DNA from: Trichosphaerium sp. ATCC 40318 | Taxonomy: Eukaryota > Discosea > Flabellinia > Trichosidae | Assembly: GCA_038496445.1 (NCBI GenBank) | Contig: JALMLS010000228.1 | Location: forward strand, 186,001 to 250,000 | Direction of reading: 5' to 3' | Length of the DNA stretch: 64,000 nt | In this document: in pieces, positions 1 through 12,092 of the stretch | Layout: each line of letters begins with the position of its first letter | Position numbering within the stretch: position 1 is the stretch's first letter | Translations under genes and position numbers: made by a program | Notes under the pieces: model-generated | What the model was told of the DNA's origin: nothing | The model's input: the letters and a program-made list of their open reading frames with translations, nothing else | Databases searched by the model: none

Positions 1-3000
1 CTCTCTTTGCGGCTGCTTCGTTTCTCTTCATTATGAGCTCCATTGCTGCCCGAGTATCTTGTGTAACACCATGAACCTCTTTAATTGTAATACGTTCGAT
101 TTCCATGCCGTTAGCTTCTATGACGTAAGCTGGAGCAACAGGATCATCAGGGTTGCTTGATTTTTTGGCTACAACAATCCGTAAGAAGAAATGTTAAACT
201 ACAAGGTCTCCACAACTTACGTCTTAATTCTACTGAAGACACATTCTTGTAGAAATCCCTTAATGTCATGGTTGCAATTTTACTTGTCACTAAATCTTTG
301 AAGACATTCTCAAGCTCCTATTAAAGAAAGATATTAACGATAAATTCTGCTTGACGCAACGACGAAAATCATACTGTTGTGATGAATGGACGGCTGAATA
401 ACTTGAATAGGTTTTCTTGGTCCACCTTGAAACTCCATGTAACCATAGCATTAATGGTTAGTTGGTGGTTATCAACAGTTGTTGCTTTTCCGGAAAAATT
501 AAACTGAGATGGTCCCAAGGGAAGGTTGTTTGATTCGAAACCTTGGAAATGAACTTTCACTGGTTCTTCGAAAGGTTTGGTTATGACCTTTGAAGGCCCA
601 AACTCGACTCTCGAAGTATTAGCTCCTTTATCAAATAACATCATTGCTTCGTTTGGCTTTAGATCATATGATACAGCCATTGCAGATTCAGGATTGCTTG
701 CTTCTTGTTGATCTCTGTTTTTTGAAAAAACACACGTGTTAGCATCAAAACATAGAAATGATGATGGATGATAGGTTTCGTACTTTTTAGACCATAATTC
801 CTCGTCAACATCTGGTATAAACGAACAACTTCCTTCTATTAACTTGATATCGCCAGTTGTTTTATTTCTTACGTAGATGCCGTTTTCAACCTAATTTTTT
901 GGTAAGAATAAACGGAGAAAATAAAGTGTCTTCAAGTACCAGTATGCTCTTATGCGTTTCCTCAACACCAACGTTGACTTCCGGGATATATCTCGCTGGG
1001 CCTAAAAGAAGTTTTGGTAAGGTAAAAAATAAGTTGTATTTTTTTTTGTAAAATTGTTACCTCTTATCATCCATCTTTCTCCTGCTTTTCTCTCGACTTT
1101 GTTATCTACACAGTCCCGTTTAGCGACTAGCGTAAGAGCTTCATCACTGGCTATAGTATACACAACCATTTTACGTTCTTCAGCAAGAGATTCATGAGGT
1201 TGTAAAAAAAAGCTACAAGGTCCTTCCATAACTTTTGTCTTTGAAATATCATTTGTGCGTTTCTCCATGTCTCTAACATTTTGGATAATACAATACTGAT
1301 TTCTATTTACGTTTATCTTTTCTACAACGTTAACAATCTCTTCATGGACATCTTCAATATGGGACGCTGACTCTGAATATGAAGCAGTTAGTTCAAAGTG
1401 TATACTCAGAAAAAATAAGTTGTGTACCATTAAAAGTCACCAACCACTCTTCTCCTTCCTGTCTTTCATTACCGTACACATCCACAAATTCTTTCTTTGC
1501 TCTCAAATGAAGTGCAGTGTTCTCACGTAAAATCTAAAGTAAAGATAAGTAATTCACTCTTGGCTATCAACTTGTTGTTTGCGTACTATCGCTTTGACAA
1601 CTTTTATTACTTGTTCATAAGGTTCAGGAATAAATGATCCTTTACCAGCTCGCATATACATATCTCCAGCAGCGTGGGTGCGCACCTCGTCTAAAAAAAA
1701 TGTTAAGAATAAAACAAGAACGTAAGTAGCTTTATCACTTACTTCCTTCTTCATCAGTAGTGAGTACATCATGCAACGTTCGTAGCAAAACAGCTTCGTG
1801 TTCGCCAACAATAATAGCTGTTTTCTTTCCTGTTATTGCTTCCTCAACACGTGGCATATACGTCCCTGGGCCCTATTGACAAGGTATTAATGGGAGAGAT
1901 GTTACTGCAAAAAAAAATATAAATAACGTACTCTGAATAGTCGTTCGTCGCCAGCTTTTGTAGAATCAAAGTTTACTTCAGCCCTTATTTGCAACGCTTC
2001 GTTAGGCCCAATAGTTATCAATTTAAAGATTTTATCGTCTACTATGACTTCTCCCGGGTACAGAGGAAATGGATCTTGAGTGTGTCTAATTTCACGCTCA
2101 CCATGCCTTATTGCAACTTGTTTCTTGTCATCTGAATCCTATTAACAAAACTCATGACAATAGACACTAGCTTACCGAAAAGAATATCACCTTTCTCATT
2201 TCTGCAAACAGGGTTCTCGATGATACAATAGTGTTGTGGAGGTACAACTATCATCGGATGTGGACCATCAACAATGTCAAGTAGATTGTTTCTAAATATT
2301 TCTATCAGATTTTTGCACTCACAGTTTCCATTCGCACGTGATATTAATTGTTTTGGGTCCTATTTCTACTGTTGTAACAAGAGAATCGTTGTTGACCACA
2401 TGCACGTATCTAAAAGAACATATTACACTTCATAGCTTCTGCGAATGAAAAAAAAAAAAACGTACTCGTAAGGTCGAAGATTGATGTGCGTGTTTGTAAC
2501 TTTGGAGAGCGCTCGCTTCCCTGAAAGATTTCTAGAGTTTAGATCTTGAACCAGTCGTGTAAGCTGATTGTTTGAAGATCTTCCAGTGGCCTCTTGACTA
2601 GATGAAGTTGCAGAAACAACATTTGTAGCTTCTTTTGAATCTACTTTTGCTGGAGTATCTGAGGGCGTGCTTGAGCTCTCTTTAGAGAGTTTTTCAAGTT
2701 CCTTGAGAAGCTTTACTTTGCTGCCTGTTCTAGCGAGGCCATATTTTGAACACACGTCCTTCAATTGCTAGAAAAGGATCTTTGGTAAGTGTGACAAAAT
2801 ACAACCATTTTAACGCACTGGAATGGTCATTTTCTTTAGATCTGTCATGGTATGCGACATAAACCTATACGTCACACGTGTGGTATCAAAGTTCTGTAAA
2901 ATAGTGTCAACTCAAAAAATTTACAATTGAGAAGCAGTGTCAGGAAGACTTTCAAGTTGGTACCTTTACGTTTTGTATTGATGTAGCAGATAGCGTTGAT

Positions 3001-3068
3001 CTAGCAACACGGCGTTGCGAAGAGGCTTGAGTTCGTCTAGTTCCGTACTTTAAAGCTCGAACAAGCAT
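1..3068 (-). CDS. MVP: Major vault protein with N-terminal SAP domain (3' end outside window)
   Basis: Structural subunit of the vault ribonucleoprotein. The minus-strand exons give MVP repeat signatures in order: NLRPYEY followed by HVVNN, a GPSKVITKPFEEPVKVHF-type stretch, and ENTALHLRAKKEFVDVYG, then the stomatin-like shoulder domain (about 369-680). The reading frame runs off the window start in the cap helix. Unusually, MVP repeat 1 is preceded in the same frame by a SAP-like motif (QLKDVCSKYGLARTGSK, about 2700-2848) and a Ser/Thr-rich linker. An upstream exon (ATG at 3068) adds an Arg/Ser/Thr-rich, acid-poor leader joined through an intron ending near 2897. An internal ATG at 2848 is the alternative start. 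The MVP call is firm. The fusion is read directly from continuous frames and splice phases. The leader and start codon are inference. Confidence 0.85.
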
Positions 3069-3441
3069 GTTTCTTATGTACGTGAGTTTACAGTTTTCAA
3101 ATATCAACGAATTGAACTCAACGATTAAGTTGTGTAACATACCTTAAAGGCTCGGGATAACAATCATTGAATCAAACCAGAAGTGCTTCCCCATCCAAAA
3201 GTAGATTTTGGGATATTTATCACGTTAGTGATACCCAAAGGGGTATGTTTACGACCTTAATTAAGCTTTTTACGGCAGGTGTTAAGTTACGAGCTCAAAG
3301 ATGCATCATGCATTGAAACGTAGTTCTTAGTATGTGTGAGGAAGCCATGATCATCTACTTTAAGAGGGTGGAGTGGTTACTTTGGTCGAACCTACAGCGG
3401 CCTTTTTTTTGGTAATGGTGATATAATTAAATAAGTTGTTT
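3069..3441. other. Intergenic, no gene seen
   Basis: Spacer between the tandem minus-strand SAP-MVP and PSMG4 genes. It should contain the MVP promoter. No convincing ORF, RNA or repeat is seen. Confidence 0.5.
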
Positions 3442-4052
3442 TTATTTTTTTTCTTCTTTTTTCAAAAAATACTTAATTAACGTCATTTCAACAAAAGATT
3501 TTACTCCTGGATCATCTCCCATATTATAAGAAACGAGTACGTTCTTCTTTATACGTTTACCTAGTAATAATATATCATGAGAAGCCGTAAAAAGAGAGAA
3601 AAAAAAGCAAAATTTTATCTCATTTTGACACATTGCATACCGACACGTCTTGACAGTTGCTCTCCTAAACCACCTCTTTTACCCATAAGTGTTGATGTAT
3701 CAGCTGTAGAAGATAAAGCACCAAGCGTAAGAGCTATGTTTCCAAAAGAACCTTCTTCCGTTCCAACCCACACAAAATACGATGCATCAAGGGAATAGAC
3801 CATAAAAAAAACGTTCTAACTGGTTTTAAGCAACATACAGTCTTTGCGTACTAAATGTTTACCTGCTGTTCAAACGACGCTCTAGGGTACTAATAAGCAG
3901 CGAATTTAACCGTTTAGGCGTACTTCCAATGTTCAACAGTGTTTTTGCTTGGTAACAATTCTACTGGAGTCGTAGATGCGTTTTTGGCTTCTGGTTTATC
4001 TACAAAACGATTACGCAACGTATAACTGTAATAAATCGTAACTTGGTTCCAT
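3442..4052 (-). CDS. PSMG4: Proteasome assembly chaperone 4
   Basis: Small chaperone that pairs with PSMG3 to help build the proteasome alpha ring in the cytosol. The joined exons contain SYFVWVGTEEG, a Gly/Ser stretch ending STLMG, GEQLSRRVG joined through an intron to KRIKKNVLVSYN, and a C-terminal VEMTLIKYFL. These follow the order of the animal family (DSLFLWVG, LARKTNKQVFVSYN, ENRIKEEM). The middle exons join cleanly (VEHWK, ASFEQQ, NVFFMVYSL). The 5' end is not settled: ATG at 4052 is the best candidate, but the splice to the next exon has more than one possible phase. Length fits the family at about 130-150 residues. The gene lies tandem between RICTOR and MVP. Confidence 0.75.
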
Positions 4053-4342
4053 TGTACTCTTGAGCGTTTCCAACTGAATGCCGTTCTTGGTCAACTTAAT
4101 GCAAAAAAAAACATCACTGCTTTTTTCAACTAATTTCCGTGTTGCAAGGCACAAAGAAATTATGTCACGTGATTATAAAAACACTTTGTTGTTAACTTTA
4201 AAGGTCTTCAATAAGCATATCCTTACAGATTCGCACACGAATCATTTATGCTTGTTTTTTATTTACTGTACAACTTTGTTTAATAAACGAACCCAAAAAA
4301 GAAACTTCTTTTTCTGTTCTTTGTTTTTCGTCATTACTCTTC

Positions 4343-7300
4343 TTAGGCCACTGGTAACTCAGGTTTAGGGCGTTTACCAGCACCAACAACTCGTTTTGTC
4401 TTTGGTTGGGGTGATTTCGCATGAACAATAGGAGAACCAAGACCAACAATTTTTTCCAAAGGAACTTTTTGAAACATAGTGTGAATAGCCTTGCGATGTT
4501 TCCTACGCATAGGATAACTATCCATAATCCTAAAAGCCTCTACTAGATTCTCTGGATCACTGAATAACTCCGAATTATGAATTCTAAGCCTATCAAAGAA
4601 ACCATCAATAACCACAAAAACAACAACTTGATCCAAAAAAAAAAAAAATCGAAAATCAAATAAGTCATCCACGTTTTCTCAAATCAAATTGGTGACGTGT
4701 TTGTAATATTTTGGAATAAAAAATAATCACGTGCTTTTCCAAGTTAGGCATCGCTTCCTTATCCGCTGTAACACCATTGCAAAGATTACGCAAAGTATAA
4801 AATAACTCTTCCTTTGGAGATGATTTAGGATCAACATCTTTATCAATAGCTGCTGTGCGTTTTTGTGTAGGTAATGTATTTTTAACACTCGGTAGTTGCC
4901 AAAATTTTATATCAGACAGACTAGGAGGTAAAGCAACCTTCGTATTTAAATCACTTGGACACTCCCACCTTTAAAAAAATCATTAAAAAAAGACATCAAG
5001 CATACCGAAGGCTAAGTCCTTTTATACGTATTTAAACTTACCCTTTGTCTTTAAGGAATGAACGACCTTTCTTATGGCCAGCAAATAACGAAATCGCGTA
5101 ATACCCAGTTCTACAAAGTGGACATGAACAAAACAACACTTGATTTTTTAGATGTAAAGTTAGGCTTTTTTTGTAAACCAAAAAATTGCTACGCACCCTC
5201 GCAATGAGAGGCTCTTTCCTTTTGTTGCAGTGCTCATGATTGGAGATAATGCATTACCCGCTTGTAGAAGTGCAAATCCGGTAGCTGAAGAACCAATATG
5301 ACCCTTCAAGTTGTCAGCAAGGGAGAGGAAGAAAAAACGATGGTTATGCCGCGTGACGGAAGAACAAAAAATATCAACATACAAGTGCCCAAACAATTGA
5401 CCGTTTCTTCAATCGTGATGCTTTCTTTGACTTCAAGGACTTAAGGAACTTTGCAATAACATTAGCTGATTTTATAGCTTCACAACCCTCGTTTGTTTTC
5501 GCCAACTCGCCTTCAAAAAAAGTTAGTCTCAAAACAAATATCTCAATATAAAAAAAAAGACTTCATGTGTACCAAACAAGTGTGGAGGCAAATACAAGTC
5601 TGAATCATTAAATCTACATATATGTGTTAAAGGCGCGGATATTATACAGTTGTACTGAAGATACTCAAAAAGGGTGTTGGTCCACAAATGTAAAAATATT
5701 TTGGACCCAATAACATTTCTTTTTAATATAGTACCTTGATTCTCGTCTCATAGATTTACCACCAGTATTATAAGCACGTCCAAGAGCTTTCCATAACTCA
5801 GCCTATAAAGAAAAACTTAAAAACTAGCCACAAACACCAGAAGACAACAAAAACGATAAAATAAGTCACGCAAAATAAAGAAAAAAAATTACCTCCAAGT
5901 TTTTGGTATACGTCTCATTCTTTTGTTTAATCCACAACTCAATTTGAGTAGTAATAAACTTTTCCTGCTCTAGAATCTTAAACCCAGTAGTACATGATAA
6001 GAAACGCATAGTAAGCCTTAAACCGTCTTCATTAAGCTTATCAAGGTCAGGTTTTTGACCAACAATCATTTCAAGGCAAGAAGGATAATCAGCAGCCTCA
6101 TCCAAAATGGATAATGCCAAGTTACGAATCTTGCTCTCAGAATCGTTTAACTTTGAACATAAAGCAATAATACCCCACTCTCTAAAGCTGTATACATTCG
6201 TACGAAGTAGTACACGTAAGTGTCTGACTGCTAGGTAACGAACAACAGCGGATTTAGAATCAACAACAGTCGATAAAATAGCACGTGAGTCTTCGGCTCT
6301 AAACAGGTTGTAAATACGACCAAGTGTCAAGAGAATGATCTAGAAAGGGTTCCTTACTTGTTGTTGTAATCTAAGCAAGTAAGAATTAATGAAGTGAGAT
6401 CATTTCTATCCTCCTTGCTAGAAAGTTCTTTAAGGTTTTTAAACATTGAATTTTTACGAAGAATCTCAATGCCTTCCTCATAACGAGACAGTACACCAAG
6501 AATTGTAAAATACTCCTTTGCCATTGTCTTTAGAACCTATGTAAACGTATAAACAAAAAATAAAGTACATCAAGTAGAAGAGAGTGAAGATTTTGTCTAT
6601 GAATACGTACACTTTCAGGAGAGAAGATGCCTTCCTTTTGTTTTCTATTCGATTTATGACGTTCTTTGGTTTCATGTGATACCATACTTGCCAGTTCCCC
6701 AATAATACCACTTCCGGCGAGGAATACACGACCTTCAGAGTGCTGACAAAGAACTTCCATAACCTACACAACAAAAAGTAAGATGCTGACCGATACAATA
6801 ATAAAAAAAATACAAGAAACACTTCAATTAATGTACACATACCTGACATGCAACACGAACATATATAAGATTATCATGACTCCAAGATATAGAACAGAAT
6901 AGTTTCTACCACAAATAAGGTAAGATACATGAAGAAAGATATAAGGTTCCAACAAAACAAAACAAAACTGCAGTTATGTACCTTGCTTGGTTTCAAGAAA
7001 TTAATTAGTTTCTTGAAGAACCCGGTTGACAAAGAATATGTCAAATGAACAGGATTTCTCATAGGACCAGCTAATATCTCTGATACTAATTCCCAATCCC
7101 ACTTTTGGTATTCTTTTGTTTGAGTCACTTGCGTCTCTCTTAGTTTATTCGCAAAAGTTTCTTGATTAATATTCCATTCCATTTTTTGTCTTACAACTGA
7201 TATTCTATCCGCATGGCTATCAACATCTTGTAGAAGTAATGACATATGAAACCCAATCCCAGAGTTTCTAAAAAAATTATAAGAACAGAATAATACGCCA

Positions 7301-9552
7301 GAGTTAAAGAGAAAAGAAGCAATGCAAACCAAAAAAAAAGACAAGTTCTTTTTTTGTACAAAAGAATGTACACATTCGTACCGTAGGCTGACGTTGCATT
7401 TGTTTGTGTACTGATGAAGCTGTGATACCATTAATGCTGCTTGAGACCGAGCAAGCGCTGAACCATGAAATAAAGTCGCTTTGGCTACAAGAGAAGGAAG
7501 TTGTTGAACATTACCACTTGTAACAGAAGGTAGTAATTTACTACTTAAAAACAACAACTCTCCCAATAGAACAGTAATCTAAAAAACACATGAGAATCAT
7601 CAAAACACCAAAGGAAGCGATTTAGGCTCATCAGAGTTCCAAAGATGAAGAAAAAATCGAGATTGTAAAAACGAGTTCAACAGCAAATGGATGAGAATCA
7701 TTACCCGTTCTCGGAGTGCAGGTGCTTCTATAGCATCAAGTTCATCTTGATCACCACTAGAAAGTGAGTTCCCGCAGTTTACAAGTTGCTATACAATAAA
7801 TAAGATGAAACGAAAACTTGCTGTTAAAAAGAGCGTACGGCAAACAGTCCTGCCTCAATGAATGTCTGTAATAGTACTGCAAGGTAGTTATGTGTTAAAC
7901 TATGTTGATTCTGCCTTGTTTTCGAAGGGATATCATACTCTAAGTCAATGCTACTAGACAATAAGAACAAGCAATCGGACGAGAAATGGTACACTATTTC
8001 CGACGAATCACAACATACCTAAGTGTACTAAGATCACTAGGCGGAATCTCATATTCCACAGCGAATGGATCTACCCCAACTTTAGGTTCAATCAATCCGA
8101 ATATCTCAAACAACATCTGTACAACATAACCCTAAAACCAGTCGTAAGTAAAAAGAAAAAAAAAACAACTTGAAGTTTGGAAACTGTTGCTCACCTTTAG
8201 TTGATTATCAGGCGTATCTAAGGCACTGACAATGCCCTTGAAACCTGTAGAACTACTTGCAAAATGATAAATTCCAGCCCAAGTACGTAAGAGCATAGAT
8301 ACAGCGGAAGTAGACATTTTCCATTTTCTAACAACTGAGCTGCACTCTTTAGCGCGACCCTTCGCCTTGAGAGCCATACAATACCCTGAATCCATTATAG
8401 GATTCATAACATACTAAACCAAAATATTAAATAAAAAATAATTAAATCACGTGACTAGACATACCTGTAAGTCAAAATTTGGATTAACATGTGATCTTGA
8501 ATCTACATCATCCAAAACATGAGCCAAAGCAATTACGATTGTCTCCTGAAGAAACCGAGCTCTATCATCCAAAAGTGTTTCAAGAAGTAGGTCTGTAGTT
8601 GCTGATGACCTACAGATAGAAGGAGCAATAATAACTTAAGAAAGGAGTAAGCCACAGCCACGCCAAAAAAGAACGGGAAAAAAATAAATGGTGAGAAAAA
8701 AATAATGATTACCAAGCTCAATGATCATGTGTAGTGCTGCCCATCTCAAAGGTTCTTTTTCATCATCTCTTGCGATAGCAATAAGAGTAAATACCCAAAT
8801 ACGAGGAACATCATTAGGACATGAAAGCGCTGCTTCACGAATTACTTTTAAAGTCTCTATACTCTCCACTTTCGTTACGTTCTTTCGTTCTAGGCACCTA
8901 AATAGCAACAATAGGTTGTTAATAATGAAGCCAATACAATTAGAACCTAAGAAACACAAAAAGGCAAGTGTGAGCCGAAAAACAAGGAATGTCTTTTCAA
9001 ATGAGCCGAAAAGTGTTTTCTGTTTACATTTATATTATCGAGTGATGCTCGTACGTACCGAGATACAAAGAAATGGATGTTGTAGTGTTTGACAATTTCA
9101 ATAGACGCTGTTTTTTTTATGAAATACCTCAATACGCGTAGGGCTGTTGTTCGTAGCGTCGTGGACTTATGTACGAGGTAATTTGCTATACTGTGACACG
9201 TTAATTTGTAAATGCTTGTTTCTCGTGCCTTTCAGCTACTAGATCCCTTGTGCGATTGCCCGGTGTATCGAAGGGGTTATCGGTGTCCCGCAAGTGTGTG
9301 CACAAGCTGTTGAGTGAGTCAAGCTTCTCCGTTAGAGACTTTGTTTGTGAAGATAGTACAGCGAACGTGCGCTCGATTTTACCTATAGGAGATATTAACG
9401 GGATTATAACACTGCAAAATAAAATAGCGCCTAATTTATACTGCGGACTACAGTGTGGTGCGTTTAATAGGTTAAAAAAGTGCCTTACTTGGTCCAACAA
9501 AAGAACCATCTACTGCTCGCCCTCTTTCAAGGTGAGGTGGTATTGTAGACAT
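4343..9552 (-). CDS. RICTOR: RICTOR, TORC2 subunit
   Basis: Armadillo/HEAT scaffold that defines TOR complex 2. The start is ATG at 9552 (MSTIPPHLERGRAVDG), spliced to a frame reading SKIERTFAVLSS. Family blocks follow in order: TTLRTTALRVLRYFIK and a FFVSR-CLERKN-type N-domain (9170-8700), KWDWELVSEILAGPMRNP and YSLSTGFFKKLINFLKPS (about 7120-6990), then LRLTMRFLSCTTGFKILEQ with VRHLRVLLRTN (6330-5890), and a C-terminal GHIGSSATGF/FAGHKKGRSFLKDKG block (5350-5040). The last exons (4970-4343) are lysine-rich and less conserved. About twenty introns are inferred. The protein looks clearly shorter than animal RICTOR and lacks an obvious long Ser-rich C-terminal region. It diverges from the YTH gene, with 153 bp between start codons. 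Confidence 0.85.
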
Positions 9553-9705
9553 TTCTACACTAAGCGATCAAGCCATTTTAGCCATCCTTTAGCTATAAAG
9601 GCAACTATTTAGTCAATTCACTTCAGTAATTTATTCAAGTACACAGTAACTAGCAACGGTTTACTAGCAATAGGTGTAGTTCCGTTATATTTTGCAGGCG
9701 GTACG

Positions 9706-11417
9706 ATGGAGGATGAATCAAAGAAATTAGAAAGTATTCTTGGGCAATCTATAGCAGATGACGAGGAAGAGAGCGCGTTGGATCAGTCTGTGGAGATAAG
9801 GGAAAGCAATGATATTTCGATGGAAAAGAGTTACAGGGACTCTAAATCACCGAAACCTGTGACAAATTCGAAAAGTGAGCCACGTAGAGCACGCTCAGAG
9901 TCACCTAGGCGAACCAGGTCAAGTGAACGAAGATCTGATACAAAGCGTCGTGAGACGAAAATAAGCCCAGAGCGAGGTCACAGAAGCAAGAAGGAGCGCT
10001 ATTTTGTAATGAAGAGCTATAATCTAGAGAATTTAGTCCATTCTATTAACCATGGCATCTGGGCAACCCAACAACACAACGAAAAAAAGCTTTGTGACGC
10101 CTTCAGAGTATGCATACAATAACCATCATTATTGCACTTCATAATATTTCAAAAAACTCAACGCATTTTTAATGGTAGACATCAAAAGAGGTGATTCTGG
10201 TTTTTTCAGTTAACAACAGCCGTCACTTCCAAGGCTATGGGAAAATGATGTCGACAATAACAAGAAAAAGAGACAGGGGATGGGAGGTATCAGAGTCTGG
10301 AAAGGCACCTTGGGGACACACATTTAAGCTCCAATGGCTTCGCTTGTATCTTTTTTTTTTTTTTTTCAACTTTTTTTTTTACAACTTCGGTTCAAAACAA
10401 CCTTAACTCTCCAAAGATATGAGCTACCCTTCCAAGAGACGATGCATTTACATAATCCACTTAATGAGAACAAACCTGTCAAGAGATCCCGTGATGGTCA
10501 GGAACTGACTGCTGAAGTTGCTCTTGCGCTTTGTAAATTAATAGATGAGGGCGCTAAGAGGGACGAAAAGAAGAAAAAGTACGTGTAAAGCAAGTAGTTG
10601 GCCGTTCACTGAAACTGAAAGCTCTGCATAGTTTTTTTTTTTCTTTTTTGCCGCGTGGCGTTCTAACATAACTCACAGGAAATACTCTATTCCTAAGAAG
10701 CCTGTGACGCCACCAAGGGATGATAGTGACAGAAGAAAGCCAGTTAAGCGACCACGACGGGAAGAAGATCAAAGACGTCCTAGACGTGATGAAAGACCTC
10801 GCACACCGCCTAGAAAACGTGAACCAAGACCTCGGTCGCCAGCGAGAAGTAAAAGGTAAGATATTATATCGTTTCATTCCTAAGGCTAACTTTTCTTGTA
10901 GAGCTTCCTATCCTCCTTCTTCTCGGAGTGATAGGCATAAGCAAGATGGTGGACGCAGTTGGCCAGATGCAAGACGCAGAGATTCGAGGGATTCGAGGGA
11001 TTCAAGGGATACAAGGGATTCGAGGGATTCAAGGGATTCAAGGGATTCAAGGGATTCGAGGGATTCGAGAGATGCGAGAGATGCAAGAGATAGAGATATG
11101 AGGCAACAGATGCCGGTAAGAATTTATTGTTATTTATATTCGTCCTTTTCATTTCTTCTTTTTTTAACTTGTATCAGCCATATGAAGCTGATTATCGCTA
11201 TGCTCGCGATCCTTGGTCAATGTCATATGACCCTGCTATGCTGTCAGCTTGGTATGGATATTATACTCCAGATTTCTATGGCGCTGCTCCTCCACCTCCA
11301 AGGGATCGTTACAGACCTCCAGATGGCCGTGATTACAGAGATTATGGCAGGCCTAGTCGTGATTATAATAGAGATGGTCATAGAGATAGACCAAGGGAGA
11401 GAAGACGATACAATTAA
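9706..11417 (+). CDS. YTH-domain m6A reader, YTHDC1-like, with RS/RDS tail
   Basis: Predicted nuclear N6-methyladenosine reader acting in splicing or export. An acidic and then RS-rich N-terminus leads into the YTH fold: RYFVMKSYNLENL, HGIWATQQHNEKKL, VILVFSVNNSRHFQGYG, WGHTFKLQW, then RLYELPF-type and NENKPVKRSRDGQEL blocks. The exons are joined across introns at about 10110, 10352 and 10590. The cage tryptophan in HGIW is present. The residue before GHTFKLQW is Trp, as in cytoplasmic YTHDF readers, although the overall match (ELPF, NPxNExKPVK, GQE) is to YTHDC1. The C-terminus is Arg-rich, with a DSR-repeat tract (10981-11088) and an R/Y/D-rich end. A CAG acceptor eight bases before the ATG suggests a 5'UTR intron. 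Confidence 0.85.
10981..11088 (+). repeat. In-frame 9-bp minisatellite coding Asp-Ser-Arg
   Basis: Twelve tandem units of GATTCGAGG and close variants (GATTCAAGG, GATACAAGG, GATGCGAGA) lie inside the YTH gene and code for DSR, DTR and DAR triplets. Unit length is a multiple of three, so length changes would keep the frame. Confidence 0.9.
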
Positions 11418-12092
11418 CGAAGGAAGAAAAGAAAAGAACACGAGATTTTTTTTTGATGTTTTTTTTTTTGAAAAATTTGTTTTGAATGGACACTTCTCTT
11501 CTCCTCTCTTCTTTGCAAAAGTACATTGCGTGGAGTATAATATTGGCTATTATTGCATATTTGTATACAACAACATGAATGTCAAAAATAATGAAGCAGA
11601 GATTTAAAAAAAAGAAACTTGTGATTTGATAATCGAGGCTGACAAAAGGGAGAAAAAAAGATAATATGGGGATAATTTTTTTTTAATTTTTAAAGGTTGC
11701 TTACTCTCTACATGCCTCTCACCTTTTGGTTGGATGTAATTATGATCATATATATACATATATAAACTATTAATCAGGGCAGGGCTGCGTTTCTAGTAAA
11801 TATTGGTCTACAAGAACACTTCCAAAAAAAAAAAAAGACTTCGTAAAAAAAAAAAAGAAAAAAAAAGAGTTGTTGTCGTTTTTTAACCATCTAGGATAGG
11901 TTGAAACCCAAAAAGTCCACCACATATAGATGAAAACTAGAGGTACATAATACTGATATTAGCTTAGGGTTATGTGGGGTTTTTTTATTGATACTTCATT
12001 AAACGTGATTTTTTTTTCATTCTTTTATTTTTTTCTTTGTACAATTTAGGTGTGTCAATAAAGAATCAACACTGCTCATTTTGTTCCTTGTT
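11418..12092. other. Convergent 3' intergenic region, homopolymer-rich
   Basis: Spacer between the 3' ends of the YTH gene and VPS36. It contains many A and T runs, a TATATATACATATATA stretch near 11750, and AATAAA-like signals near 12058 that could serve 3' processing. No gene is supported. Confidence 0.6.

Noticed and set aside
6478-7566. Long RICTOR-strand ORFs read as single exons
   Set aside because: They read through introns (aromatic/Leu-rich stretches next to GTACGT or GTGTACC donors). Only parts are RICTOR coding sequence.
10886-11152. Minus-strand Asn-Pro-Leu repeat ORF
   Set aside because: It is the antisense reading of the DSR minisatellite in the YTH gene.
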